Below are positions 1-9,091 of a stretch of DNA of 64,000 nucleotides, in pieces. The DNA comes from DASZIT01 sp963770635 (GTDB lineage Bacteria > Actinomycetota > Acidimicrobiia > Acidimicrobiales > RAAP-2). Location of the stretch: contig CAVYQI010000003.1 in assembly GCA_963770635.1 (NCBI GenBank), positions 558,001 to 622,000 of the forward strand, given 5' to 3'. Made by a program: the position numbers and the translations under genes. Every line of letters begins with the position of its first letter. Position 1 is the stretch's first letter. The notes under the pieces were generated by a model, which worked only from the letters and a program-made list of their open reading frames with translations, was not told the origin of the DNA and searched no databases.

Positions 1-856
1 ATCAGCTCGTTCAGGGAGACCCCGAGCCGTTCCCAGACCTCGGGGGTGGTGGAGCGGGCCCGATTGCGCAAAGTGTTCTCCACCAGGAACTCCTGCCGGT
101 CGCGCAGCTCGGCGGAGGTCAGGCCCCGGTAGAACTCGCCGAGGGTGAGGACGCCGAAGGCGACGTGGCGGGCTTCGTCGGACATCACGTAGCGCAGCAG
201 TTTCTTCAGCAGCGGTTCGGTGGTGGTCCGGTGCAGCTCGCCGAAGGCGGCCAGGGCCAGACTCTCGATCACGATCTGCATGCCCAGATAGGCGATGTCC
301 CACCGGCTGTCCTCGATGAGCGCGGTGATCTGCTCCTCGAGGAACGGGCTCATCGCGTAGGCGCCGCCGAGTTTGGTGTCGAGATACTTGGCGAACACCT
401 CGGTATGCCTGGCCTCGTCCATGGTCTGGGTGGAGGCGTAGTACTTGGCGTCGATCCAGGGGACCGTCTCGACGATCTTGGCCGCCACCATCATGGCGCC
501 CTGCTCGCCGTGCATGAACTGGCTGAGCCGCGCCTTCATCAGCTCCACCCCGAGTCGGGTGAACTCCGGCTCCTTCCAGGTGGCGATGGGCGAGCCGGGG
601 ATTTCGGCGGCCACCCGGAACAGGGGCGGCACCGCGTCCTCCCCATCTCGCCGACCAGGCGTTCCGGATCGACCTCGGTCGACCAATCGAGGTCGGTGAC
701 GCTGTTCCACTGGGAGCTCATCGCCTTGTTGTAGAGCGTGACCAGCTGACTGCGGTCCCGTTCGTAATCCCAGGTGAAGATCCGGGTGGCGTTGTCGTTG
801 ATCAGCTTGATGCTGGAGTCGACCTCCGCCGAGCCCGGCAAACCGTCACTGTCCAT
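1..856 (-). CDS. Ferritin-like diiron oxidase/oxygenase family protein, partial, frameshifted
   Basis: The gene starts at 856 and runs off the left edge, so its C-terminus is missing. The N-terminal ~70 residues are in one frame; the frame changes near 640 in a short G run (C run on the + strand), after which about 210 more residues read cleanly. Two helical metal-ligand motifs are visible, MDEARH (about 405-422) and SDEARH (about 168-185), each the E-x-x-H element of ferritin-like four-helix diiron carboxylate proteins. Such proteins use two Fe (or Mn/Fe) ions to activate O2 on organic substrates (R2-like oxidases, AurF-type N-oxygenases). The substrate cannot be told. It lies 25 bp downstream of an esterase gene in a run of minus-strand catabolic genes. 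The frame break is probably a missing G rather than true decay, because protein-like sequence resumes immediately. Confidence 0.75.
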
Positions 857-881
857 GTGCCCCCCTCGAGAAAATGACTGT

Positions 882-2099
882 TCAGTCCAACAGCGCCTGG
901 TAGACGAGCGCCCGAAGCTGCGCCCGGAACGGATAGGTGGTCGACGGCAGCAGCTGGGCCATGAACACCACCGTCACCTCTTCGACCGGATCGACCCAGA
1001 AGGCGGTGGAGGCCGCCCCACCCCAGTAGAACTCGCCGTAGGAGCCGGCGGTGCCGGTGGCGGCCGGCCCGAGCCCGATGGCGAAGCCAAGCCCGAAACC
1101 CACCCCCTCGAACCCGGACTCACCGAATCCCCCGGTCACGAACTGCTCGAGGTCGCCTCCACCGGGAAGATGGTTGACGGTCATCAGCTCCAGGGTCTTG
1201 CGGCCGATGATGCGGTGGCCGTCGAGCTCCCCGTTCCCCAGCAGCATCTGGCAGAACCGGAGGTAGTCACCCGAGGTCGACACCAACCCGCCGGCCCCCG
1301 ACAGGTAGGAGCGCGGCCGGCGGTAGGGGCTGGTCTCGGGGTCGTCGACCAATCTCGGCTCGGCTCCGGATTGGTAGAAGTAGGAGGCGCAGAAGCGGCC
1401 CGCCGACCGGTCGGGCACCGAGAAGCCGGTGTCGACCATGCCCAGAGGCTCGAAGATCTCGTCGTGGAGGTAGTCGTCGAAGCGTTGCCCGGAGATGACC
1501 TCGACCAGGCGGCCGCACACATCGGTCGACAACCCATAGTTCCAATGGGTGCCCGGGTGGAATTTGAGGGGGAAGTCGGCCAGCAGGGTGCACACCCCCT
1601 CGAGGGTCATCCCGGAGCGGGCGTCCTGGAGGGCGGCGGCGAACCGGTCGTCCACCGGGTGGTCGGAGACCACGCTGCCCGGGAGCCCGGTCATGTGCAT
1701 GAGCGCATCGCGCATCGACATCGGCCGGCTCGGGGGGACCATGCGCACCGAGCCGTCCTCGGCCACCTCCTGGACCGACAGGTCGCGCCACTGCGGGATG
1801 AAGCGGTGGACCGGGTCGGCGAGTTGGAACGCCCCCCGCTCATAGAGCTGCATGAGGGCGATCGAGGTGATCGGCTTGGTCATCGAGTAGATGCGCCAGA
1901 TGGTGTCCTCTTCGACCGGCTTGTGCCGTTCCCGGTCCATGATCCCGAAGGACCGGAAATACCCGACCGCCGATCCCCGGGCCACCGTCACCTGGCAGCC
2001 GGGCAACCTACCGGTCGAGATGTAGCGCTGGCTGAAATGTTCGGTGATCCGCTCGAGGCGCTCCTCGTCCATTCCGGCCGCCGCCGGGTCGACCTTCAC
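882..2099 (-). CDS. Serine hydrolase, beta-lactamase class C / family VIII esterase
   Basis: A 405-residue protein of the class C beta-lactamase fold. The catalytic S-x-x-K is S72-M-T-K75, and Y188-G-L-S fits the family Y-x-N/S motif. In the family the Ser is acylated by esters, amides or beta-lactams; standalone cytosolic members in Actinobacteria are mostly esterases. I see no signal peptide. The start is GTG at 2099 because GTGA overlaps the stop of the upstream SDR gene (2096-2098), the usual translational coupling; a much longer reading upstream in the same frame is only a shadow of the SDR gene. Context with SDR and acyl-CoA dehydrogenase suggests hydrolysis of an ester or lactone intermediate in lipid-like catabolism (inference). 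Confidence 0.85.
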   Translation of the reverse strand: MKVDPAAAGMDEERLERITEHFSQRYISTGRLPGCQVTVARGSAVGYFRSFGIMDRERHKPVEEDTIWRIYSMTKPITSIALMQLYERGAFQLADPVHRFIPQWRDLSVQEVAEDGSVRMVPPSRPMSMRDALMHMTGLPGSVVSDHPVDDRFAAALQDARSGMTLEGVCTLLADFPLKFHPGTHWNYGLSTDVCGRLVEVISGQRFDDYLHDEIFEPLGMVDTGFSVPDRSAGRFCASYFYQSGAEPRLVDDPETSPYRRPRSYLSGAGGLVSTSGDYLRFCQMLLGNGELDGHRIIGRKTLELMTVNHLPGGGDLEQFVTGGFGESGFEGVGFGLGFAIGLGPAATGTAGSYGEFYWGGAASTAFWVDPVEEVTVVFMAQLLPSTTYPFRAQLRALVYQALLD

Positions 2100-3010
2100 C
2101 CCCGGCGCCCGAACATGTCGGCGTTGGGGGCGGCCTTGGCCACCAGATCCGGGATCACCCCGCCGAGCTCGGCGCTGTCCCACCGGTCGCCCTTGTCGGC
2201 CGCCGGGCCGGCGACCCATCCCTCCGCCACCGAGATGTGGCCGCCGAAGACGTTGAACACCCTGCCGGTGATGTCCTTGGACTCCGGGCTGCCCAACCAG
2301 ACGACCAGCGGGGCGATGTTGTCGGGGTCGTTGGGCTCGAACTCGTCGGGCTTCCGCTCGGCGGTCAGGCCGAGGCTCAGGTTCTCGGTCATCCGGGTGA
2401 GGGCGGCCGGAGCGATGGCATTGACGGTGACGCCGTAACGGCCCAGCTCCATGGCGGCGATGACGGTCATCGAGGCGATGCCGGCCTTGGCCGCCCCGTA
2501 GTTGGTCTGACCGACGTTCCCGTAGATGCCGGACGGCGAGGTGGTGTTGATGATGCGGGCGTCGTTGGTCTCGCCGGCCTTGGACCGGTCGCGCCAATAG
2601 CCGGCGGCCCAGCGCATCGGCCCGAAGGTCCCCCGGAGGTGGACCCGGATGACCGCGTCCCACTCGTCGACCGTCATGTTCACCAGCATCCGGTCCCGCA
2701 GGATCCCGGCGTTGTTGACCAGGACGTCGAGGCCGCCGTAGGTCTCGATGGCGGTGTCGATGAGGCGCTTGGCCCCGTCGGGATCGGAGATGTCCTCGCC
2801 GTTGGCGATGGCCTCGGCCCCTATGCCGCGGATCTCTTCCACCACTTCCCCCGCCGGGCCGGCCGAGCTGCCGGTGCCATCCACTTCGGCGCCCAGGTCG
2901 TTCACCACGACCTTGGCCCCCTGCCGGGCGAACTCGATGGCGTGGCCCCGCCCGATGCCGCGCCCGGCTCCGGTGATGATGACCACCCGGCCGTCATTGA
3001 TACCTGGCAT
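2096..3010 (-). CDS. SDR family NAD(P)-dependent oxidoreductase
   Basis: About 304 residues with the Rossmann signature TGAGRGIG near residue 14, NNAG near residue 90 and the catalytic Y-x-x-x-K in NYGAAK. The sequence resembles the 3-hydroxyacyl-CoA dehydrogenase-like SDRs related to the dehydrogenase part of peroxisomal multifunctional enzyme 2. The reaction is oxidation of a secondary alcohol to a ketone with NAD(P)+; the substrate is likely an acyl-CoA or steroid-like alcohol given the acyl-CoA dehydrogenase next door. I chose ATG 3010 since GAGGAG lies 5 bp upstream; an in-frame GTG two codons earlier sits inside that ribosome site. It overlaps the esterase start by 3 bp. Confidence 0.9.
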   Translation of the reverse strand: MPGINDGRVVIITGAGRGIGRGHAIEFARQGAKVVVNDLGAEVDGTGSSAGPAGEVVEEIRGIGAEAIANGEDISDPDGAKRLIDTAIETYGGLDVLVNNAGILRDRMLVNMTVDEWDAVIRVHLRGTFGPMRWAAGYWRDRSKAGETNDARIINTTSPSGIYGNVGQTNYGAAKAGIASMTVIAAMELGRYGVTVNAIAPAALTRMTENLSLGLTAERKPDEFEPNDPDNIAPLVVWLGSPESKDITGRVFNVFGGHISVAEGWVAGPAADKGDRWDSAELGGVIPDLVAKAAPNADMFGRRG

Positions 3011-3055
3011 GTTCACTCCTCTTCTTCTGTAGGTGACACCGAGTCCACCCGCGAG

Positions 3056-4426
3056 TCAGACGTTCTTGGGAAGCTCCGAGAACGGGGTGGTGCGATCGTT
3101 GTTGGGCTCCTTGGGGAGTCCGAGAACCCGCTCGCCCAGGATGTTGCGCTGGATCTGGTCGGTGCCGCCATAGATGGAAGGCGCCTGGGCGAACATGGCC
3201 ATCTCGGTCACGAATCCCACCAGGGTGTTCCCGGTGGCCGCCTCCAGTTCCGCCCGATCCTTGTGGTTGTAGCCGTGCAACATGCCGGCGGCGCCGGAGA
3301 TCTGCAGGCCGAGGTCGCGGGACAGCCGCATGATGTTGCTCATGGACAGCTTGGAGATGTTGGGCATGCCCGGGATGTCGCCGCCGCTGGCCTTGACCGC
3401 CTTCAGGCGCAGCCCGTTGAACCGTCCGAGCTCCCCCCAGGTGTACAGCTGGGCCAGTCCCTGACGCACCTGGGGATCGACAGCCGATCCGTTGCGCTTG
3501 GCCAGTTCCATCAGCAGCTTGGGCCCTCCGGACAGCGCCCGCACCATGGCGGCGTCCCCGGCATCGGAATCCGTTTCCTTGACTCCCGACTTCCGCTTGC
3601 CGTTGGATCCGTTGGCGCTCTTCGCCGAGCCGAAGTCCCCCGCCCGGCGGTCGAGGCCGCCGCCGACGGTGCCGGGGAGCACCGCGCCGCCGGCGCCGCT
3701 CCCTCCCCCGGATCCCAGCCCGGCCCGCTCGTTGGACAGGGTGGTGTTGGCCACCGCCCACCCGTTGTTCTCTCCCCCGATCAGCGCGTCATTCGCCACC
3801 CGGGCGTCGGTCATGAAGACCTCGTTGAACAGCGCCCGCCCGGTCATCTCCTTGAGCGGGCGGATCTCGACGCCGGGTTGGATCATCTCCAGGGCGAAGT
3901 AGGTGATGCCCTGGTGCTTGGGCACGTCGGGGTCGGTGCGGGCTAGCAGCATGCCGAGATTGGCGTGTTGGCCCCCCGAGGTCCACACCTTCTGGCCGTT
4001 CACGATCCATTCGTCACCGTCCCGGACGGCCCGGGTCTGCAAGCCGGCCAGGTCCGATCCGGCCGCCGGTTCGCTGAACAGCTGGCACCACGACTTCTGG
4101 CCGGTGACGATGTCCCGCACGAACGTGTCGATCTGCTCCCGGGTGCCGTGGGTGACGATGGTCGGGGCGGCCAGCAGCAGGCCGAGGCCGGCCGGCGCGC
4201 CGAGGGCCCCGAACCGATCGATCTCCTGCGAGACCCGGACCCCGTCGTTGCGGGAGAGGCCCCGTCCGTAGGCATCGGTCGGCAGGGTGGGGGCTGCCCA
4301 GCCGGCCACGCCCAGCCGCTCCCACCAGGCGGCGACGGTCAGATCCGGGTCCCAGTTGGACGACAACCACTCGCGCAGTTCATCGATGACATGGTCGGTG
4401 GAGTTGATTTGCGCGGTGTCGGTCAT
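3056..4426 (-). CDS. Acyl-CoA dehydrogenase family protein
   Basis: A 456-residue flavoprotein dehydrogenase, introducing an alpha-beta double bond in an acyl-CoA with FAD. Visible family blocks are FSEPAAGSDLAG and VNGQKVWTSG in the middle beta-domain and the C-terminal YGGTDQIQRNILGERVLGLP block that precedes the catalytic/FAD-binding tail. An unusual feature is a low-complexity segment of about 55 residues (roughly 230-285) rich in Gly, Ser and Lys between the middle and C-terminal domains; the frame is open throughout, so it looks like a real insertion. It is followed 45 bp later by the SDR gene, suggesting a shared transcript for beta-oxidation-like chemistry. Confidence 0.88.
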   Translation of the reverse strand: MTDTAQINSTDHVIDELREWLSSNWDPDLTVAAWWERLGVAGWAAPTLPTDAYGRGLSRNDGVRVSQEIDRFGALGAPAGLGLLLAAPTIVTHGTREQIDTFVRDIVTGQKSWCQLFSEPAAGSDLAGLQTRAVRDGDEWIVNGQKVWTSGGQHANLGMLLARTDPDVPKHQGITYFALEMIQPGVEIRPLKEMTGRALFNEVFMTDARVANDALIGGENNGWAVANTTLSNERAGLGSGGGSGAGGAVLPGTVGGGLDRRAGDFGSAKSANGSNGKRKSGVKETDSDAGDAAMVRALSGGPKLLMELAKRNGSAVDPQVRQGLAQLYTWGELGRFNGLRLKAVKASGGDIPGMPNISKLSMSNIMRLSRDLGLQISGAAGMLHGYNHKDRAELEAATGNTLVGFVTEMAMFAQAPSIYGGTDQIQRNILGERVLGLPKEPNNDRTTPFSELPKNV

Positions 4427-4575
4427 GGGCCCCCCAGGGCGTAGGCCAGAGCCTTGCTCCGGTGTCTCTGCGTATTATCACAGCGGGTGTCCGGAATGGA
4501 AAACCGGCGAGCGGGTCGGGATGACGGCCGAATCCCCAGATGTGCTGGTGGAATGCGCCATCGCCCGGCCGCGCC

Positions 4576-5721
4576 TCAGGTCTGGAGTTGGCGGGCCAGG
4601 CTCTCGGAGGCGTCGATGAACTCCTCGATCATCTCGAAGACGACCTGCGACGCGGTCTTCGGCTGGTTCATGACGCCGACGATCTGCCCGACGAAGTAGT
4701 TCGCCAGCTTCTCGGCGCCCGACCCCGGGGTGTGGGCTCCCCGGTTGATCCGGCGCTGGGCCTCGGCGCTGAGGATCGGCTGGAGCGGCATTCCCAATGG
4801 GTCGGGGGTGTCGGTCCGCTCCCACTCTTCGGTCCAGGCGGATTTGAGCATGCGGGCCGGCTTGCCGGTGAGTGAGCGGGAACGCATGGTGTCGGCCGAG
4901 GTGGCGGCCAGCATCTTCTTCTTCACCGTCGGATGGGTCTCGGCCTCATCGGTGGTGAGCCACACCGATCCGCACCAGACGCCCTGGGCGCCGAGAGCCA
5001 TGGCCGCCGCCATCTGCCGCCCACGCCCGATCCCGCCGGCTCCGAGCACCGGCACCGGGGCGACGGCATCGACCACCTCGGGGATCAACACCATCGACCC
5101 GATCTCGCCGGTGTGCCCTCCGGCCTCGTATCCCTGGGCGATGATGATGTCGACGCCGGCCTGCACATGGCGCTCGGCATGGACCGCCTTGCCGGCCAGC
5201 GCGCCCACCAGGCGTCCCTCGGCCTTGACCCGGTCGATGAGGAACTTCGGGGGTGGCCCGAGCGCATTGGCCACGAACGCGGTCCGATGGGCCAGGGCGA
5301 TCTCCAGCTGGGGCCCGGCGGTGGCGGCGGAGAACGGTGCCGCGGTTCCGCTGTCCAGGCCCCGATCGGCGACCGACTCGTCCCCGGCGGGCAGGCCGGG
5401 GACCTGGTAGCGGGCGAGGATGTCATCGACGAACTCCTGGTGCTCGGCCGGGATGAGGCCGCGGATGTCCTCCATGGTGTAGCCGCCGGTCTCGTCCCCG
5501 GCGTATTTGGCCGGAACGATCAGGTCGACCCCATAGGGCCGGCTACCGATTTCTTCCTCGATCCAATGGAGATCGATCTCCAACTGCTCGGGAGAATGGG
5601 CCACCGCGCCGAGGACGCCCAGCCCCCCGGCCTTCGACACCGCGGCGACGACATCACGGCAGTGAGAAAAGGCGAAAATCGGGAACTCGATGTCGAGCAG
5701 ATCGGTGATGGCGGTTTGCAT
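4576..5721 (-). CDS. Nitronate monooxygenase-like FMN-dependent TIM-barrel protein
   Basis: A 381-residue protein of the NMO / 2-nitropropane dioxygenase family (FMN-binding TIM barrel, also seen in FabK-like enoyl reductases). Visible motifs are GGLGVLG near the N-terminus, the QGYEAGGHTG block with the likely catalytic His, and the phosphate-binding VLGAGGIGRGRQMAAAMALGA segment. Family members oxidise alkyl nitronates; many actinobacterial paralogues sit in lipid degradation clusters with unknown substrates, as here. ATG 5721 was chosen because a purine-rich GGAAGAAGAAG lies just upstream; an in-frame start 12 codons earlier has no ribosome site. The ~150 bp to the acyl-CoA dehydrogenase start (4427-4575) shows nothing further. 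Confidence 0.85.
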   Translation of the reverse strand: MQTAITDLLDIEFPIFAFSHCRDVVAAVSKAGGLGVLGAVAHSPEQLEIDLHWIEEEIGSRPYGVDLIVPAKYAGDETGGYTMEDIRGLIPAEHQEFVDDILARYQVPGLPAGDESVADRGLDSGTAAPFSAATAGPQLEIALAHRTAFVANALGPPPKFLIDRVKAEGRLVGALAGKAVHAERHVQAGVDIIIAQGYEAGGHTGEIGSMVLIPEVVDAVAPVPVLGAGGIGRGRQMAAAMALGAQGVWCGSVWLTTDEAETHPTVKKKMLAATSADTMRSRSLTGKPARMLKSAWTEEWERTDTPDPLGMPLQPILSAEAQRRINRGAHTPGSGAEKLANYFVGQIVGVMNQPKTASQVVFEMIEEFIDASESLARQLQT

Positions 5722-5859
5722 GGCTTCTTCTTCCTGGTCGAGCCGGCGGACCCGCACCCAGAGGGGCGCCGGGTTGGGTGGCCGACCCGTTCAGTCTGAC
5801 TGGGAGCGGCTCTCGGCGTCCACATCATCGGGGGGCCATCGCCACCCGACCACCGGTGG

Positions 5860-7485
5860 TCAGGCCGGGGCCTCGACTTCGAGAGGCTGGCTCCGGCCTT
5901 CCGGCAGCGAGGCGTAGAGATCGGCCACCAGATCGTCGCGAACGCTCCGGAGGGAAGGCTCGTCCCAGCGGTTCTCCCACTGCCATGGGTCCTGGTCGAG
6001 GCGGTAGAGCTCACCTTCGTCGCCCTGATAGTGGATCCCGTTCGGACGCATGGCGGCGTCACCCATCACTTTTTCTAGGCCGTTGGGTTTCCCGTCGGTG
6101 CTCTCCTCGTAGACGGTGCAGAGCCACCCGTCTCGCACGATCGACCGCAGGTGCATGCCGTAGCCCGGGAACTGGCTGTCCCATTCGCACAGCACCCGCT
6201 GGCGCTCCTGGTCGGCGGCTTGGACCGACGACTCGGGTAGTGGCTGGCCTTCCATCCACTCCGGGATGGGGAGACCGGCGATGGCGCAGAAGGTGGGGGC
6301 GAGATCGACCCCACCCACCGGCTCGGGGACAACGCTCGGCGACACTCCAGCTGACGGCGCCGGTCGCCACACCATGGGCAGCCGCATCAGCGCGTCCACG
6401 TGAAACGGGCCCTTGTACAGCAGGCCCATGTCGCCCTGCAGCTCACCGTGGTCGGTGGTGTAGATCACGTCGGTGTCCGAGTCCCAGCCCTTGGCCGCCA
6501 CCGTGGCGAGAATCCGCCCGCAAGCGTCGTCGATGAGCTCGTTCATGACATGGGTCTTGGCGTTGACTTCCCGGATCTGATCATTGGTGAGCGACGAGGG
6601 TACGAAGTGGGCCGGCCCGCCCTCCCGGTTGCGCCAGTTGCCCTCGTAGTACCCCAACCAATGGGCCGGCTTGGTGCCCAGGATCCGGCGAATTTCCTCG
6701 TCGCTCCCCGGATGGCCGGGTGGCAACGACAGGTCCTGCCACGGAACCCGGTCGAGCTCCGACGACGGGGGATCCCAGGGATGATGCGGGTCGGGGAAGC
6801 TCACCCAGCAGAACCACGGGGCGGTGTCATCGAGGGAGCCGAGCCAGTCGATGGCCTGATCCGCAACCCAGTCGGTGTGGTAGTAGGCGGTCGGGATGGG
6901 ATTGTTGGCCGTTTCGGGTGCTCCGGTGTCGCCGCCCCCCTCGGCCGACAGCAGATTGGCGAACCCGTCCAGGCAGTCGGGATGGTTGTCGACCAACCAG
7001 CGCCCGTAGTGGGCCAAGGGGATCACCCGCGGGGGTCCGCCGTCGAAGGACGGCATGGTGGCCGCCGCGCTGTGCATGGCTTGGATCGAGCGGTCAAAGC
7101 CGCGCCACGCACCGATGTCGCCCCGCCGGGCCCGGTTGTTCTCCTCCCACTTTCCGCCCAGGTCGAATCCGGGCTCGAAGTGCGCCTTGCCGAGGAGAGC
7201 GGTGCGGTACCCGCCCTTTTCGCCGAGGTAGGAGGCGACGCTGGGCGCGTCGGTCGGGAGCGGCACCCCATTGGCGATGACCCCGTGGGTGCGCGGGTAC
7301 TGGCCGGTGAGCATGGTCGAACGGGCGGGCATGCACACGGTGTTCTGGTTGTAGGCCCGTTGGAAGTTCACTCCGCCGGCGGCCAGGGCGTCGATGACCG
7401 GGGTACGGGCGACCGTCCCGCCGTTGCACCCCAGCGAGTCGTAGCGTTGCTGATCGCTAGTGATGAACAAGATGTTGCGGGCCAT
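5860..7485 (-). CDS. Sulfatase family hydrolase
   Basis: A 541-residue alkaline-phosphatase-superfamily sulfatase. The N-terminal metal ligand sits in TSDQQR (Asp11) and the formylglycine motif is C51-M-P-A-R, i.e. C-x-P/A-x-R, so Cys51 should be oxidised to formylglycine by a generating enzyme not in this window. A further metal-binding block TTDHGE lies in the second half. The enzyme would hydrolyse a sulfate (or phosphonate-type) ester; no signal peptide is obvious, so it is probably cytosolic and acts on an imported or intracellular ester. ATG 7485 is preferred, with AAGGGG about 9 bp upstream. It is separated from the upstream gene by a repeat-bearing gap. Confidence 0.88.
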   Translation of the reverse strand: MARNILFITSDQQRYDSLGCNGGTVARTPVIDALAAGGVNFQRAYNQNTVCMPARSTMLTGQYPRTHGVIANGVPLPTDAPSVASYLGEKGGYRTALLGKAHFEPGFDLGGKWEENNRARRGDIGAWRGFDRSIQAMHSAAATMPSFDGGPPRVIPLAHYGRWLVDNHPDCLDGFANLLSAEGGGDTGAPETANNPIPTAYYHTDWVADQAIDWLGSLDDTAPWFCWVSFPDPHHPWDPPSSELDRVPWQDLSLPPGHPGSDEEIRRILGTKPAHWLGYYEGNWRNREGGPAHFVPSSLTNDQIREVNAKTHVMNELIDDACGRILATVAAKGWDSDTDVIYTTDHGELQGDMGLLYKGPFHVDALMRLPMVWRPAPSAGVSPSVVPEPVGGVDLAPTFCAIAGLPIPEWMEGQPLPESSVQAADQERQRVLCEWDSQFPGYGMHLRSIVRDGWLCTVYEESTDGKPNGLEKVMGDAAMRPNGIHYQGDEGELYRLDQDPWQWENRWDEPSLRSVRDDLVADLYASLPEGRSQPLEVEAPA

Positions 7486-7736
7486 GTGGTCGTCCCCTTC
7501 AATCACACGAGTTGCCCAGGTCCCTCTGGGCCGAATGCCGTCTGCTCACCCAACCTATGGGATGGACAAGCAATTGTCAGCCTATATGCCAGTTCCTCGG
7601 ACGAGGGTCAGGCCTTACTACCTGCGAGTTTACCTGCGAATTCCCCGATAGTGGCAATAATCTACCAGTGTCCCGAAAGCGGCAAGTATCTGCCGGTAAT
7701 CCGATAGTGGCGCGGCTGGCGTCCGGAAGGGTGGCA
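7486..7736. repeat. Intergenic gap with degenerate insertion-element-like repeats
   Basis: No gene is evident. Around 7636-7720 there are three imperfect copies of a roughly 30-bp unit, each containing a variant of CCCGATAGTGGC followed by AATCT or TATCT. A 21-base stretch beginning at 7636 resembles a sequence at 61224-61245 (shared core GCGAA-TTCCC-GATAG-GG). Such paired AATTCCC/GTGGC words are typical of worn insertion-sequence ends, and I read this as an IS scar next to the sulfatase promoter region. No transposase coding remains. Confidence 0.4.
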
Positions 7737-9086
7737 TTACGCCCCGGTGACCGCCCAGAGCCGACGGGGATCCGGCACCCCCTTGAGGGCGTGCGCACCT
7801 CGATCTGCGAAGGTGATCCCGGCGCCCTCCACCAGATCGACGACGGTGCTGGACACCAGCACTTCACCGGCGGTGGCGGTGGCCGCCACCCGGGCCGCCA
7901 CGTGGACGGCGATACCCCCGACGTCTTCGCCCCGTCGCTCGATCTCCCCGGCGTGCAACCCGGCTCGCATCTGGATGCCGAGATGCCCGGCACCGTCGCG
8001 AAGGGCCAGCGCGCAACGGATGGCCCGGGCCGGGCTGTCGAAGGTGGCGAGCAGGCCGTCACCGGTGTCCTTCACGAACCGACCGCCGAATCGCTCGAGT
8101 TGGCGGCGCACCAGCCCGTCGTGATCGGCCAGGACCTGGGTCCACCCGCGGTCGCCCATCCGGGCGGCGTTGGCGGTCGAGTCGACGATATCGGTGAAGA
8201 GGATGGTGGCGAGAACCCGGTCCGGTCCGGGCTGGTAGCGCTCCCCGGTGACGAACTCCTGGATCTGGTCGACCAGGGCATCGATATCCCCGGTGTACGG
8301 GAGCACATCGTCCCCGGGGAGTACCACGAAGCGGGCCCCGGGGATCCCCTCGGCGATGTAGCGACCGTGCTCCACGCTGGGCGCCAACGCGTCCTGCCGG
8401 TGCAGCACCAAGGTGGGGGCTGCGATCCGGGGAAGCAGATGGCGGTAGTCGGCCTGGGCGATGCGGGCTCCGAGCGCCGCCGATGTCGCCGGCGCCGCCC
8501 CGCGTCTCGACGCCCGCGCCCACCAACGTTGGAACTCGGGGTCGTCGGCGGCACTCGGGGCAAACAGTCTCAGATCACTCAGATCGTCGCTGCCCTGGCC
8601 AGGGTGGTCGGGATCGAGCCCGGCACGGAATTCCTCCATCAAATCGAAGGGAACCCCGATCGGATAGTCGTCTGCCTCCATGAGCCGGGCCGAGGCATTC
8701 ACGATGACCAGTGATTCGGTGCGCTCCGGGTATTTGGTGGCGAAGATGAGGGCCAGATATCCCGACACCGCCAGCACCACCGCCCGGCTCGACCCGATGT
8801 CGTCCATCACCGCGATCGCGTCATCCACCCAGGCCTCGAAGGTCAGCTCGCCCAAGTCGGCCGGGGTGTCCGACAACCCGGTCCCGCTGGCGTCGAACCG
8901 GATGACTCGACCGCATCCGACGAGCCGCTCGGTGTAGCGGAGCCATCGGGGCTGATCACCGGTCTCGTCGATGGAGATGAAGGTGCCGGAGCCGAAGTCC
9001 AAGATGTCCACCGGGCCATCGCCCCACACCTGGTAGCCGATGTGGAGCCCCCGCCGCCGCGCATAGTGGGTTTCGGGTACTTCCAT
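7737..9086 (-). CDS. Alpha/beta hydrolase fused to class III adenylate/guanylate cyclase domain
   Basis: A 449-residue two-domain protein. Residues ~1-265 form an alpha/beta hydrolase with the nucleophile region degenerate (AVSGY in place of G-x-S-x-G). From ~275 a class III nucleotide cyclase catalytic domain begins at ILFTDIVDST, whose Asp residues bind the metal ions, followed by VKDTGDGLLATF and ending in HALKGVPD. The hydrolase-cyclase fusion is common in mycobacteria and other Actinobacteria; the hydrolase part is thought to sense a ligand and the product would be cAMP, although substrate specificity cannot be read safely here. It lies 5 bp downstream of the MFS gene and probably shares its transcript. 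Confidence 0.85.
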   Translation of the reverse strand: MEVPETHYARRRGLHIGYQVWGDGPVDILDFGSGTFISIDETGDQPRWLRYTERLVGCGRVIRFDASGTGLSDTPADLGELTFEAWVDDAIAVMDDIGSSRAVVLAVSGYLALIFATKYPERTESLVIVNASARLMEADDYPIGVPFDLMEEFRAGLDPDHPGQGSDDLSDLRLFAPSAADDPEFQRWWARASRRGAAPATSAALGARIAQADYRHLLPRIAAPTLVLHRQDALAPSVEHGRYIAEGIPGARFVVLPGDDVLPYTGDIDALVDQIQEFVTGERYQPGPDRVLATILFTDIVDSTANAARMGDRGWTQVLADHDGLVRRQLERFGGRFVKDTGDGLLATFDSPARAIRCALALRDGAGHLGIQMRAGLHAGEIERRGEDVGGIAVHVAARVAATATAGEVLVSSTVVDLVEGAGITFADRGAHALKGVPDPRRLWAVTGA

Positions 9087-9091
9087 CAGCG

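Noticed and set aside
774..2438. Long + strand open frame (over 500 codons) across the esterase and SDR genes
   Set aside because: It is the antisense of two clearly conserved minus-strand genes; long antisense frames are expected at this GC content. The same applies to 2237-3946, 16108-17034, 30727-31746 and 34102-35166.
882..2663. One 593-codon minus frame suggesting an SDR-esterase fusion
   Set aside because: Its first ~190 codons are an out-of-frame shadow of the SDR gene; the esterase has its own GTG start overlapping the SDR stop.
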